Shown piece by piece: positions 33,972-42,630 of a DNA stretch of 64,000 bases. The DNA comes from Streptomyces sp. YIM 130001 (GTDB lineage: Bacteria > Actinomycetota > Actinomycetes > Streptomycetales > Streptomycetaceae): the NCBI RefSeq assembly GCF_003574445.1, contig NZ_KZ984553.1, positions 248,001 to 312,000 on the forward strand, in the 5' to 3' direction. The notes under the pieces were generated by a model. That model was not told the origin of the DNA and ran no database searches. It saw only the letters and a list, made by a program, of their open reading frames with translations. How positions within the stretch are numbered: the first letter of the stretch is position 1; each line of letters starts with the position of its first letter. The position numbers and the translations under genes were made by a program.

Positions 33972-34739
33972 ATGCGTATCGGACTCTTCGCCACGTGCCT
34001 GGGAGACACCCTCTTCCCCGACGCGGTCAAGGCCACCGCCCTCGTACTGAGCCGGCTCGGCCACGAGCTGGTGTTCCCGCCGGAGCAGACCTGCTGCGGG
34101 CAGATGCATGTGAACACGGGGTACCAGCGTGAACCGGTGCCACTGGTGCGCAACTTCGCCGAGCAGTTCGGCGACTCCTCCATCGACGCGGTCGTGATGC
34201 CCTCCGGCTCCTGCGCCGGATCCGTACGCCACCAGCACGAGATCATCGCCGAACGGTACGGGGACAAGGCCTTGCAGGCCGGTGTCGCGACGGTCAGGGC
34301 CAAGACGTACGAGCTGTCCGAACTGCTCGTCGACGTCCTGGACACCGTGGACGTGGGCGCGTACTTCCCGCACCGCGTCACCTACCACCCCACCTGTCAC
34401 TCGCTGCGGATGCTGCGGGTCGGGGACAAACCGCTGCGGCTGCTGCGGGCCGTGGACGGCATCGATCTGGTCGAGCTGCCGGAGGCGGACGCCTGCTGCG
34501 GCTTCGGCGGCACCTTCGCCGTGAAGAACGCCGACACGTCCACCGCGATGCTGGAGGACAAGATCGCCGCGGTGAAGGGAACCAAGGCCGCGGTGTGCAC
34601 GGCGGGCGACTCGTCCTGCCTGATGCACATCGGCGGCGGGCTCTCCCGCATCAGGTCCGGCACCCGCACCCTGCACCTGGCCCAGATCCTCGCCGCCACC
34701 CGCATCACGCCGTACGCCCTGACGGAGGCCGCACGATGA
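33972..34739 (+). CDS. lutA: LutA/LldE, CCG-domain subunit of L-lactate oxidation complex
   Basis: 255 residues from ATG 33972 (GGAGG 8 bases upstream). Two CCG domains: FPPEQTCCGQM near the N-terminus with CxG elements (GSCAGS), and YHPTCHSLR…EADACCGFGGTFAVKN in the C-terminal half, which bind a non-cubane Fe-S cluster as in LldE and HdrB. LutABC oxidises L-lactate to pyruvate at the membrane. It is first of three coupled genes (ATGA overlaps) and carries a GntR-type operator in its promoter. Confidence 0.93.
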   Translation: MRIGLFATCLGDTLFPDAVKATALVLSRLGHELVFPPEQTCCGQMHVNTGYQREPVPLVRNFAEQFGDSSIDAVVMPSGSCAGSVRHQHEIIAERYGDKALQAGVATVRAKTYELSELLVDVLDTVDVGAYFPHRVTYHPTCHSLRMLRVGDKPLRLLRAVDGIDLVELPEADACCGFGGTFAVKNADTSTAMLEDKIAAVKGTKAAVCTAGDSSCLMHIGGGLSRIRSGTRTLHLAQILAATRITPYALTEAAR

Positions 34740-36403
34740 GCAGCACCTTCCTCGGCATGCCCGCCGCCCCGCCCCGCGCACCGTACGGCGAGGGCAATCT
34801 GCGCGGTGACGAGAAGTTTCCCGCGGCCGCCCACACGGAGCTGCGCAACGAGCAGTTGCGCAGCAATCTGCACAAGGCCACCCACACCATCCGCGCCAAG
34901 CGGCTCAAGGTCACGGCCGAACTGCCGGACTGGGAGGAGCTCAGAGCGGCCGGCGCCGCGATCAAGACCGACACCATGAACCGGCTGCCCGAACTCCTCG
35001 AGCAGCTGGAGGAGAAGGTCACCGCCGCCGGCGGCACCGTGCACTGGGCGCGCGACGCGGTCGAGGCGAACGCGATCGTGACCCGGATCGTGGAGGCGAC
35101 CGGCAGCGAGGAGGTCATCAAGGTCAAGTCGATGGCCACCCAGGAGATCGGGCTCAACGAGCATCTGGAAGAGCACGGCATCAAGGCCCACGAGACCGAT
35201 CTCGCCGAGCTGATCGTGCAGTTGGCGCACGACAAGCCCTCGCACATCCTGGTCCCGGCGATCCACCGCAACCGCGACGAGATCCGGCAGATCTTCCTCA
35301 AGGGCATCCCCGGGGTCGACCCGGGCCTGGACTCCGTACCGGCGCACCTGGCCGCGGCGGCGCGGGCGTATCTGCGCGAGAAGTTCATGACCACCAAGGT
35401 CGCGGTGTCCGGGGCCAACTTCGGTATCGCGGAGACCGGCACGCTCTCGGTCGTCGAGTCCGAGGGCAACGGGCGGATGTGCCTGACCCTGCCCGACACT
35501 CTGATCACGGTGATGGGCATCGAGAAGGTGCTGCCCCGTTACGCGGACCTGGAGGTGTTCTTCCAGCTGCTCCCCCGCTCCTCGACCGGTGAGCGGATGA
35601 ACCCGTACACCTCGCTGTGGACGGGCGTCACCGCGGGCGACGGACCCCAGGACTTCCACCTGGTGCTGCTCGACAACGGCCGCACCGCGGCACTCGCCGA
35701 CTCGGTCGGCCGCGAGGCCCTCAACTGCATCCGCTGCTCGGCCTGTCTGAACGTCTGCCCCGTGTACGAGCGGGCCGGCGGGCATGCGTACGGCTCCACG
35801 TACCCCGGTCCGATCGGGGCCGTGCTCACTCCCCAACTGGCCGGTATGCACGAGGCGAAGAACGATCCCAACAGTTCGCTGCCGTACGCCTCGAGCCTCT
35901 GCGGTGCCTGCTTCGACGCCTGTCCGGTGAAGATCGACATCCCCTCGCTGCTGGTCGAACTGCGCCACCAGAACACCGAGGAGTCGGGGACGACCGCGGA
36001 GAAGCTGGCGATGAAGGCCGCCGCCTCGGTGATGTCACGCCCGAAGCTGTACACGTCCGCACAGAAGGCGGCGGGCCTCGGACGGGTCGTCGCGGGACGG
36101 GACCGGAAGATCTCGCATCTGCCGCCGCCGTTCAGCGGCTGGAGCGACAGCCGGGACACCGCGGCGCCGCCGAAGCAGACCTTCCGGTCGTGGCTGGCCT
36201 CGGACGAAGGGGTGCGGGCGCTGCGGCAGGCCGCACAGGAGGGGGCTGCGGGTGCCGCGCCAGGTAAGGCGGGTGCCTCGCCCGGGAGTTCGGGCACGCA
36301 GGCCGATGCGACCGGGCCCGCCGGCCCCGGCAGCACCGGTCCCGGCACCACCGCATCCGGCACCGCCCCCGACTCCGACTCCGACTCCGAGGAGCAGCGA
36401 TGA
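34736..36403 (+). CDS. lutB: LutB/LldF, iron-sulfur subunit of L-lactate oxidation complex
   Basis: 555 residues from ATG 34736, overlapping the lutA stop. An N-terminal LUD domain (AVEANAIVTRIVEATG … KSMATQEIGLNEHLEEHG … ISGANFG-like VSGANFGIAETG) is followed by two 4Fe-4S motifs, CIRCSACLNVCP (first Cys at residue 331) and CGACFDACPVK (389). After about residue 510 comes a low-complexity tail rich in Ala, Gly, Pro and Ser ending in DSDSDSEEQR, longer than the usual LutB (about 470-480 residues). The tail looks like an unstructured lineage-specific extension. Confidence 0.93.
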   Translation: MSSTFLGMPAAPPRAPYGEGNLRGDEKFPAAAHTELRNEQLRSNLHKATHTIRAKRLKVTAELPDWEELRAAGAAIKTDTMNRLPELLEQLEEKVTAAGGTVHWARDAVEANAIVTRIVEATGSEEVIKVKSMATQEIGLNEHLEEHGIKAHETDLAELIVQLAHDKPSHILVPAIHRNRDEIRQIFLKGIPGVDPGLDSVPAHLAAAARAYLREKFMTTKVAVSGANFGIAETGTLSVVESEGNGRMCLTLPDTLITVMGIEKVLPRYADLEVFFQLLPRSSTGERMNPYTSLWTGVTAGDGPQDFHLVLLDNGRTAALADSVGREALNCIRCSACLNVCPVYERAGGHAYGSTYPGPIGAVLTPQLAGMHEAKNDPNSSLPYASSLCGACFDACPVKIDIPSLLVELRHQNTEESGTTAEKLAMKAAASVMSRPKLYTSAQKAAGLGRVVAGRDRKISHLPPPFSGWSDSRDTAAPPKQTFRSWLASDEGVRALRQAAQEGAAGAAPGKAGASPGSSGTQADATGPAGPGSTGPGTTASGTAPDSDSDSEEQR

Positions 36404-37047
36404 CAGCGACGACCCGTGACGGCGCGCGCGAGGCGGTGCTCGGCCGGGTCCGGGACGCCCTGACGCTCGCCCCGAAGCCCGAGTCCGTGGTGGAGCGCAG
36501 TTACCGAACCGACCGCACCCTGCCCGACGAACAGCGGCTCGAGCTGCTCGTCGACCGGCTCGTCGACTACAAGGCCCAGGTGCACCCGTGCACGGCGGAC
36601 ACCACGGCCGTCACCATCGCCCGGGTGCTGGCCGAGCGCGGCGTACGCACGGTCGGTGTCCCGGCCGGACTCGACCGCTCCTGGCTGGCCGACTTCGACG
36701 GCACGGTGCAGGAGGACACCCCTGACCTGCCCGCGCCTCGACTCGACGCCCTCGACGGGGTGGTGACGTCCTCGGCGGTGAGCTGCGCCGAGACCGGCAC
36801 GATCTTCCTCGACGGATCGCCCGACCAAGGCCGGCGCGCACTGTCGCTGGTGCCGGATCTGCACGTCTGCGTGGTCGACCTGTCCACGGTCGAGGTCGGT
36901 GTACCGGAGGCGCTGGCCCGTCTCGTCCCCGAGCGTCCGACGACGCTCATCAGCGGTCCGTCGGCCACCTCCGACATCGAACTGGAGCGGGTGGAGGGCG
37001 TCCACGGCCCTCGCACCCTGGACGTCGTGGTCCGCACGGACGCCTGA
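36400..37047 (+). CDS. lutC: LutC/LldG, LUD-domain subunit of L-lactate oxidation complex
   Basis: 215 residues, ATG overlapping the lutB stop. LUD (YkgG) domain: VARVLAERGVRTVGVPAGLDRSWL, then GVVTSSAVSCAETGTIFLDGSPDQGRRALSLVPDLHVCVV and the ending LISGPSATSDIELERVEGVHGPRTLDVVV, which is the conserved SATADIE….GVHGP signature of LutC. It completes the lut operon. No lactate permease (lldP/lutP) lies in the window. Confidence 0.93.
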   Translation: MTATTRDGAREAVLGRVRDALTLAPKPESVVERSYRTDRTLPDEQRLELLVDRLVDYKAQVHPCTADTTAVTIARVLAERGVRTVGVPAGLDRSWLADFDGTVQEDTPDLPAPRLDALDGVVTSSAVSCAETGTIFLDGSPDQGRRALSLVPDLHVCVVDLSTVEVGVPEALARLVPERPTTLISGPSATSDIELERVEGVHGPRTLDVVVRTDA

Positions 37048-37055
37048 CCTGCCGG

Positions 37056-37967
37056 TCAACCGCCCCCGGCGCTCGCGGCCGTCTGCGCCAGGGCGTCGAG
37101 CAGGGCGCATAGTGATGCGGGCGGGGACGACGTCTCGCGCAGTGCGGCGCAGATCGACCGGACCGGCGCCGGGCCGCGGATCTCCCGTACGACGACGTCC
37201 GTGCGGTCGCCCCGCAGAGCCATGGCCGGAATCAGGGCCACCCCCAGGCCGGCTGTGACGAAGCCGAGCGCCGCGGCGTAATCACCGCTCTGCACCGCGA
37301 AGTCGGGGGTGAAGCCGGCGGCCGCGCACGCGGTGAGGACGAGGGCGAGGCACGGGTCTGCGGAGCGTTCGCCGCTGACCCATGGTTCGTCGGCGAGTTC
37401 GGCGAGGGCGATGGTCCGCCGGCCCGCCAGCCGGTGCTCAGGGGGCAGGACGAGGCGATACGGATCCTCGAGCAGCGGCACCAGACGCACACCGGCCGGT
37501 ACGTACGACGGCTCCTGCGGTGCCACGACCAGCGCCAGATCGGCCCGTCCCGCCTTCACCTGCGGCAGCGGGTCGTGCGGATCGCTCACGGCGAGTTCCA
37601 CGCGGATGCCCGGGTGGTCGCGGCGCATCAGGGCGAGCGTCGGCGCCATCAGCGCGGCACCGGCCGAGCCGAAGTAGCGGACGGCGACTCGGCCGGTGCG
37701 CCCCTCGCGCAGATCGGCCAGCGAGCGTTCCGCCTCGGCCGCGGTGCGGCTGAGGGTCTCGGCGTATCCCGTGAGCAGTCGTCCGGCCTCGGTCGGACGC
37801 ACGCCGCGTCCCGCGCGCTCGAGGAGGGCCGTTCCGGCCTCCTTCTCCAGAGCGGCGATCTGCTGACTGATCGCGGACGGGGTGTAGCCGAGACTCGCGG
37901 CTGCGGCGGAGACCGATCCGCTGGTGACGACGGAGCGGAGGACGAGCAGGCGTCTGAGGTCCAGCAT
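37056..37967 (-). CDS. LysR-family regulator
   Basis: 303 residues. N-terminal HTH (LRRLLVLRSVVTSGSVSAAAASLGYTPSAISQQIAALEKEAGTALLER) and a C-terminal LysR substrate domain (RVAVRYFGSAGAALMAPTLALMRRDHPGIRVEL…, VTAGLGVALIPAMAL). Start ATG 37967, 108 bases from the divergent hydrolase gene, which it probably regulates. It is convergent with lutC with only eight bases between stops. Confidence 0.9.
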   Translation of the reverse strand: MLDLRRLLVLRSVVTSGSVSAAAASLGYTPSAISQQIAALEKEAGTALLERAGRGVRPTEAGRLLTGYAETLSRTAAEAERSLADLREGRTGRVAVRYFGSAGAALMAPTLALMRRDHPGIRVELAVSDPHDPLPQVKAGRADLALVVAPQEPSYVPAGVRLVPLLEDPYRLVLPPEHRLAGRRTIALAELADEPWVSGERSADPCLALVLTACAAAGFTPDFAVQSGDYAAALGFVTAGLGVALIPAMALRGDRTDVVVREIRGPAPVRSICAALRETSSPPASLCALLDALAQTAASAGGG

Positions 37968-38075
37968 GCAGCTGACCTTAACTGTCGGTCCAGATCATTT
38001 CACTTGTCCTGTCGGGTGACCTGGCGCACGGTGAGAGCTGAGCACCCACCCGTTCCGTCCCGAAGGAGCTTTCGC

Positions 38076-38975
38076 ATGTCCGTCGACCATCTCTCCGCGC
38101 CCGCCGTCACCCACGGCACGGCCGACCTCGCCGACGGGCTGCGGCTGCACTACGTGACGGCCGGCGAGGGCGACAGGACCGTCCTCCTGGTGCACGGCTT
38201 CCCGCAGACCTGGTGGGAGTGGCACCGCGTGATCGGCCCACTCGCCGCCGCGGGCTTTCGCGTGGTCGCACCGGACTACCGGGGAGCGGGCAACTCCTCC
38301 CGTCCCGCCTCCGGTTACGACAAGTGGACACTCGCGCGCGACCTCCACCAGCTCCTGCACGAGCACCTGGACCTGCGTGGACCGGCCGTCGTCGTCGGCC
38401 ACGACATCGGCCTGATGGTCGCCTACGCCTACGCGCAGCAGTTCCGTTCCGACGTCTCCGGCCTTGTCGTGGCGGACGCCCCGCTGCCCGGCACGGAGGT
38501 GTTCGATCGACTGCGCGGCGATCCGCGGGTGTGGCACTTCGCGTTCCACGGGGCTCGGGACGTGGCGGAGATGCTCGTCGCCGGACGCGAACGCCCTTAC
38601 CTGCAGGCCTTCTTCGGGGTGCGCACCGGGGACCCTTCGGCCGTCGAGGGTGCGGACTTCGAGCGGTACGTGGCGGCGTACTCGGCGCCCGGCGCGATGC
38701 GGGCGGGGTTCGAGCTGTACCGCGCCTTCGACGAGGACGCCGCGGCCAACCGTGCGGCACTCGAGCGCGAGGGCCGGCTCACGGTGCCGGTCCTCGCGGT
38801 GGGCGGGGCGCTGAGCACCTCGGGCCTGCTGGTCGAGCAGATGATGCGCGAGGTCGCCGATGACGTGACGGGGCTCGTCGTGCCGGGCGCCGGGCACTGG
38901 GTGCCCGAGGAGCGGCCCCGGGAGTTCACCGAGGCGCTGCTGGCGTTCCTCGGCGGGCGGGCAGGCCGCGCGTGA
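38076..38975 (+). CDS. Alpha/beta hydrolase, epoxide hydrolase / haloacetate dehalogenase-like
   Basis: 299 residues from ATG 38076 with AAGGAGC upstream. HGFPQTWWEWHRVI is the HGxP oxyanion motif, PDYRGAGNSSRP follows, and VVGHDIGLMVAY is the nucleophile elbow with Asp in place of Ser. The catalytic His is in PGAGHWVPEERP. An Asp nucleophile marks the epoxide hydrolase/haloalkane dehalogenase branch. It lies divergent from a LysR regulator. The substrate is unknown. Open sequence upstream to 37434 runs antisense to the LysR gene and is excluded. Confidence 0.87.
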   Translation: MSVDHLSAPAVTHGTADLADGLRLHYVTAGEGDRTVLLVHGFPQTWWEWHRVIGPLAAAGFRVVAPDYRGAGNSSRPASGYDKWTLARDLHQLLHEHLDLRGPAVVVGHDIGLMVAYAYAQQFRSDVSGLVVADAPLPGTEVFDRLRGDPRVWHFAFHGARDVAEMLVAGRERPYLQAFFGVRTGDPSAVEGADFERYVAAYSAPGAMRAGFELYRAFDEDAAANRAALEREGRLTVPVLAVGGALSTSGLLVEQMMREVADDVTGLVVPGAGHWVPEERPREFTEALLAFLGGRAGRA

Positions 38976-39087
38976 TCCGCTCGCGCGCCCGTCGCATCAG
39001 GGCCCGACGGGCGCGATGACACCCGTGGACGATCAGGATTTCGAGCGGGTTAGCATATGAGCGCCGCCTAGCTCGAAAGATAAATCT

Positions 39088-40533
39088 GTGACTGTCAACG
39101 AGGACTCGTTCACCAACTGGAAGCACCGCGAGGAGATCGCGGAGTCGATGATCCCGATCATCGGGAAGCTGCACCGCGAGCAGGACGTCACCGTCCTCCT
39201 GCACAGCCGCTCCCTGGTGAACAAGTCGGTCGTCAGCATCCTGAAGACCCACCGGTTCGCCCGCCAGATCGCCGGCGAAGAGCTGTCGGTCACCGAGACG
39301 ATGCCGTTTCTGCAGGCCCTGACCGAGCTCGATCTCGGCCCGTCCCAGATCGACATCGGCATGCTCGCCGCGCTGCACCGCAGCGACGAACGCGGCCTGT
39401 CCGTACCGGAGTTCACCGCGGAGGCGGTCGCCGGCGCCACCGGCGCGAACAAGATCGAGTGCCGCGAGGGCCGCGACGTGGTGCTCTACGGCTTCGGCCG
39501 GATCGGCCGGCTCATCGCCCGCCTGCTCGTCGAGAAGGCCGGCTCCGGCAACGGTCTGCGCCTGCGTGCCATCGTCGTACGCAGGGGCGGCGACCAGGAC
39601 ATCATCAAGCGCGCCTCACTGCTGCGCCGCGACTCGATCCACGGTCAGTTCCAGGGCACGATCACGGTCGACGAGGAGAACGGCCGGATCGTCGCGAACG
39701 GCAACGAGATCCAGATGATCTACGCCGACGACCCCTCGGAGGTCGACTACACGGCGTACGGCATCAAGGACGCCATCCTCATCGACAACACCGGCAAATG
39801 GCGCGACCGCGAGGGCCTGTCCCAGCACCTGCGCCCCGGTGTCGACAAGGTCGTCCTGACCGCCCCGGGCAAGGGCGACGTGCCGAACATCGTGCACGGC
39901 GTGAACCACGACATGATCAAGCCGGACGAGCAGATCATCTCCTGCGCGTCCTGCACGACCAACGCGATCGTGCCGCCGCTGAAGGCCATGGCCGACGAGT
40001 ACGGCGTCGAGCGCGGCCACGTGGAGACCATCCACTCGTTCACCAACGACCAGAATCTGCTGGACAATTACCACAAGGGCGACCGCCGCGGCCGTTCCGC
40101 GCCGCTCAACATGGTCATCACCGAGACCGGTGCCGCCTCGGCCGTGGCCAAGGCGCTGCCCGACCTCAACGCGACCATCACCGGCAGCTCGATCCGCGTC
40201 CCGGTCCCGGACGTCTCGATCGCGATCCTGAGCCTGCGACTCGGCCGCGAGACCACCCGCGAGGACGTGCTCGAGCATCTCCGGGAGGTCTCGCTGACCT
40301 CACCGCTGCGGCGCCAGATCGACTTCACGACCGCACCGGACGCCGTCTCCAGCGACTTCATCGGCTCGCGCCACGCGTCGATCGTCGACGCGGGCCCGAC
40401 GAGGGTCGACGGCGACAACGCGATCCTCTACCTCTGGTACGACAACGAGTTCGGCTACTCGTGCCAGGTCATCCGCGTCGTCCAGCACGTCTCGGGCGTC
40501 GAATACCCGACGTTCCCCTCGCCGGCGGTCTGA
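39088..40533 (+). CDS. gap: Long-form glyceraldehyde-3-phosphate dehydrogenase
   Basis: 481 residues, about 130-150 more than standard GAPDH (330-340). The extra part is an N-terminal helical region (residues 1-125, starting TVNEDSFTNWKHREEIAESMIPIIGKLHREQDVTVLL-like sequence). The catalytic domain follows: NAD motif VVLYGFGRIGRLIARLL, active-site Cys289 in SCASCTTNAI, the His in ETIHSFTNDQNLLD and the C-terminal WYDNEFGYSCQV. This long form occurs widely in actinomycetes beside a standard gap gene. The cofactor and direction are not readable. Start GTG 39088. It stands alone, so it is probably regulated separately from central glycolysis. Confidence 0.92.
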   Translation: MTVNEDSFTNWKHREEIAESMIPIIGKLHREQDVTVLLHSRSLVNKSVVSILKTHRFARQIAGEELSVTETMPFLQALTELDLGPSQIDIGMLAALHRSDERGLSVPEFTAEAVAGATGANKIECREGRDVVLYGFGRIGRLIARLLVEKAGSGNGLRLRAIVVRRGGDQDIIKRASLLRRDSIHGQFQGTITVDEENGRIVANGNEIQMIYADDPSEVDYTAYGIKDAILIDNTGKWRDREGLSQHLRPGVDKVVLTAPGKGDVPNIVHGVNHDMIKPDEQIISCASCTTNAIVPPLKAMADEYGVERGHVETIHSFTNDQNLLDNYHKGDRRGRSAPLNMVITETGAASAVAKALPDLNATITGSSIRVPVPDVSIAILSLRLGRETTREDVLEHLREVSLTSPLRRQIDFTTAPDAVSSDFIGSRHASIVDAGPTRVDGDNAILYLWYDNEFGYSCQVIRVVQHVSGVEYPTFPSPAV

Positions 40534-40673
40534 CCGGCTGACTGACTGCCCGTCAACCACCGCTCGATACGGGCGAGTTCGGGACGAACGACAGTGAGTG
40601 GGTGCGTGAGGTCCGCCTCGCGCACCCACGCGCGTTCGCGGGCTGCGGTGGACGGCGAGCCCGAGGCGAACGG

Positions 40674-41306
40674 TCAGGCGCCGTGCGCGGCCGCATCGCC
40701 GTCACGGGCGCCGAAGATCCGGTCCAGGTGATGGGTGAGCACCGCCGCCGCCGACTCCGGGGTGCGCTGTCCGACGAGGATGCTGGTGCCGAGCCCCGCG
40801 GACATGGCCAGCAGGCCGACCGCCTCCAGCCGCGCGTCCGGACCGGATGCGAGCCGATCCGCCTCGTGCGCCTGCCGGAGCAGTTCGCTCACCACCTCTT
40901 CGGCGGCGTCGGGATTCCTGATGAACGGCTGGGCCGCCAGGGTTCGGTCGTTCACGGACAGGACGGCGTACGAGGTGTAGAGGAGGTGGAACGTACGGCT
41001 CTCCTCGTCGACCGGCAGCGCCGCCATCAGCAGCGCCTCGACCGTCGCGCGCGGCCCCGGACTCGGTCCGGCGGCGCGGACGCGGGCGGCGACCCGCTCC
41101 CCGAACCTCTCCGCCAGATGCTCGAGGCCGAAGAGCAGCAGCTTCTCCTTCGTCTCGAAGTAGTACTGCACCAGGCGCAGTGACACCCCCGCCTCGGCAG
41201 CCACATCACGCATCCCCACGGCATGCAGCCCGCGCCGTCCGGCCACCCGGACGAGCGCCTCGGCGATCTCGCTACGCCGTTCCCCGTGATCCACCCGCTT
41301 GGGCAC
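40674..41306 (-). CDS. TetR-family repressor of the divergent hydrolase
   Basis: 210 residues from GTG 41306 (GGAGGGG upstream). HTH: EIAEALVRVAGRRGLHAVGMRDVAAEAGVSLRLVQYYFETKEKLLLFGLEHL. The C-terminal domain is BetI-like in style. Two identical-arm palindromes (41362-41377 and 41384-41399) lie between it and the divergent alpha/beta hydrolase gene and are its likely operators, giving autorepression and control of the hydrolase. A longer open frame upstream to 42287 is antisense to that hydrolase and is excluded. Confidence 0.9.
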   Translation of the reverse strand: MPKRVDHGERRSEIAEALVRVAGRRGLHAVGMRDVAAEAGVSLRLVQYYFETKEKLLLFGLEHLAERFGERVAARVRAAGPSPGPRATVEALLMAALPVDEESRTFHLLYTSYAVLSVNDRTLAAQPFIRNPDAAEEVVSELLRQAHEADRLASGPDARLEAVGLLAMSAGLGTSILVGQRTPESAAAVLTHHLDRIFGARDGDAAAHGA

Positions 41307-41361
41307 CGACTGCCCCTCCACTCTCCGTCGTCGCTGGCACGGCCCCCGTCGGCCGCCTTGA

Positions 41362-41377
41362 TGGTACAGCGGTACCA
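41362..41377. promoter_or_regulatory. TetR operator 1
   Basis: TGGTAC-AGCG-GTACCA, a perfect 6-bp dyad with a 4-base spacer. The next copy with the same arms and spacer begins 22 bases downstream, i.e. two helical turns away on the same face. Confidence 0.88.
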
Positions 41378-41383
41378 GCATCA

Positions 41384-41399
41384 TGGTACGTTCGTACCA
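41384..41399. promoter_or_regulatory. TetR operator 2
   Basis: TGGTAC-GTTC-GTACCA, same arms as operator 1 with a different spacer sequence, 28 bases before the hydrolase start. Confidence 0.88.
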
Positions 41400-41426
41400 C
41401 GAAATCGGCCCACTTCGGAGTTGACC

Positions 41427-42371
41427 ATGCCCAAGACCCCTGCCCACCCACAGGCCGAGGTCGGCCGCTATGTGAGCGACGCCTGGCGTGAGCGCCACTT
41501 CGCCGCCTGCGACGCGGCCTACGCCCTGGGCGCACCCGCACTCGAGGAACGCGACGTGGAGACCTCCTTCGGGACCACGCACGTGTACCGCTACGGCCCC
41601 ACCGACCCGGCGGCCGCGTCCCGCACCCCCGTGGTGCTGGCCCACGGAGCGGGCTCCTGCTCCGCCATGTGGTACCCGAACACCCCCGACCTCAGCGCCG
41701 ACCGCCCCGTCTACGCCCTGGACACCCCTGGCGACCCGGGCCGCAGCGTCCACACCGCCGCCCTGCACCGGCCCGAACACGCCGCCCAGTGGCTCGACGA
41801 GGCGCTCGCCGAGCTCGCTCTCGACCGAGTCCACCTCGTGGGGACCTCCTACGGCGGCTGGCTGGCCCTGAACCAGGCCCACCGCAGCTCGCACCGACTC
41901 GCCTCGGTCACCCTCCTCGACCCCGGCGGCCTGGAGAAGGTGGGTCCCCGCTTCTTCGTCTGGATCTTCGTCAGCCTCTTCGCGACGTTCGCACCCAAGT
42001 CCCTGCGCCCGCGCCTGGCAGCCTGGCTGGATCAACCGGCCCTCGTCGTACCGGAGTTGCGCACGATGGTCAGGACCGCGGTCCGCGCCTACCGGGTCCG
42101 CCGCCCGGCGCCCCGGCCGCTGTCCGACGACGAACTGTCCACCGTGCGCACACCGTTGTACCTGGTACTCGGCAAGCGGAGCCTCCTGCTGCACCCACGC
42201 AGGCAAGTGGAGCGCGTGCCGCGCCTGGTACCGGGCGCCCGCGCCGAGATCATCTCCGGCACCGGCCACGGACCGCAGATCGACCACGCGGGAGTGGTCA
42301 ACCGCCGCATGCTCGACTTCATGACCACGGTCGACTCGTCACCGGCGCACGAGACCTCACCCTCCACCTGA
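41427..42371 (+). CDS. Alpha/beta hydrolase (Ser nucleophile)
   Basis: 314 residues from ATG 41427. VVLAHGAGSCSAMWYPN is the oxyanion region, DTPGDPGRSV follows, VHLVGTSYGGWLALN carries the Ser nucleophile, and SGTGHGPQIDHAGVV the catalytic His. It resembles carboxylesterases of the 2-hydroxymuconate hydrolase/lipase type. The substrate is unknown. It is divergent from a TetR gene across two TetR palindromes, so it is probably induced by a compound that TetR senses. Confidence 0.87.
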   Translation: MPKTPAHPQAEVGRYVSDAWRERHFAACDAAYALGAPALEERDVETSFGTTHVYRYGPTDPAAASRTPVVLAHGAGSCSAMWYPNTPDLSADRPVYALDTPGDPGRSVHTAALHRPEHAAQWLDEALAELALDRVHLVGTSYGGWLALNQAHRSSHRLASVTLLDPGGLEKVGPRFFVWIFVSLFATFAPKSLRPRLAAWLDQPALVVPELRTMVRTAVRAYRVRRPAPRPLSDDELSTVRTPLYLVLGKRSLLLHPRRQVERVPRLVPGARAEIISGTGHGPQIDHAGVVNRRMLDFMTTVDSSPAHETSPST

Positions 42372-42584
42372 GGGAGTGCTCCCGCCGACGTCCGTGAACC
42401 ACACCCGGCGGTGTCGGGATGGATCGACCACCCGCCCACGGCCCCGCTCACGGCAGTCGACCGCGGCAAGGCGATCGACCTGTCCCTCGAGACCCTGGAT
42501 CCCGACGACCCGACCCGCCTGGCGACGTACACCGAGGGGCTGCTGCGGGACCACTGACAGCGCGGCCGAGCACCCGCAGAACTC

Positions 42585-42600
42585 CGCAATATATGTTGCG
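42585..42600. promoter_or_regulatory. Candidate ArsR-type operator
   Basis: CGCAA-TATATG-TTGCG dyad, followed by GCAATTTTT. It lies in an AT-rich patch 31 bases before the ArsR-type gene and may be its autoregulatory site. Confidence 0.6.
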
Positions 42601-42630
42601 CAATTTTTCTTTCGCATCTACGGTCGACGT

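Noticed and set aside
37045..37058. Hairpin TGACC-TGCC-GGTCA at the lutC/lysR stops
   Set aside because: Only a 5-bp stem and it overlaps both stop codons; too weak to call a terminator.
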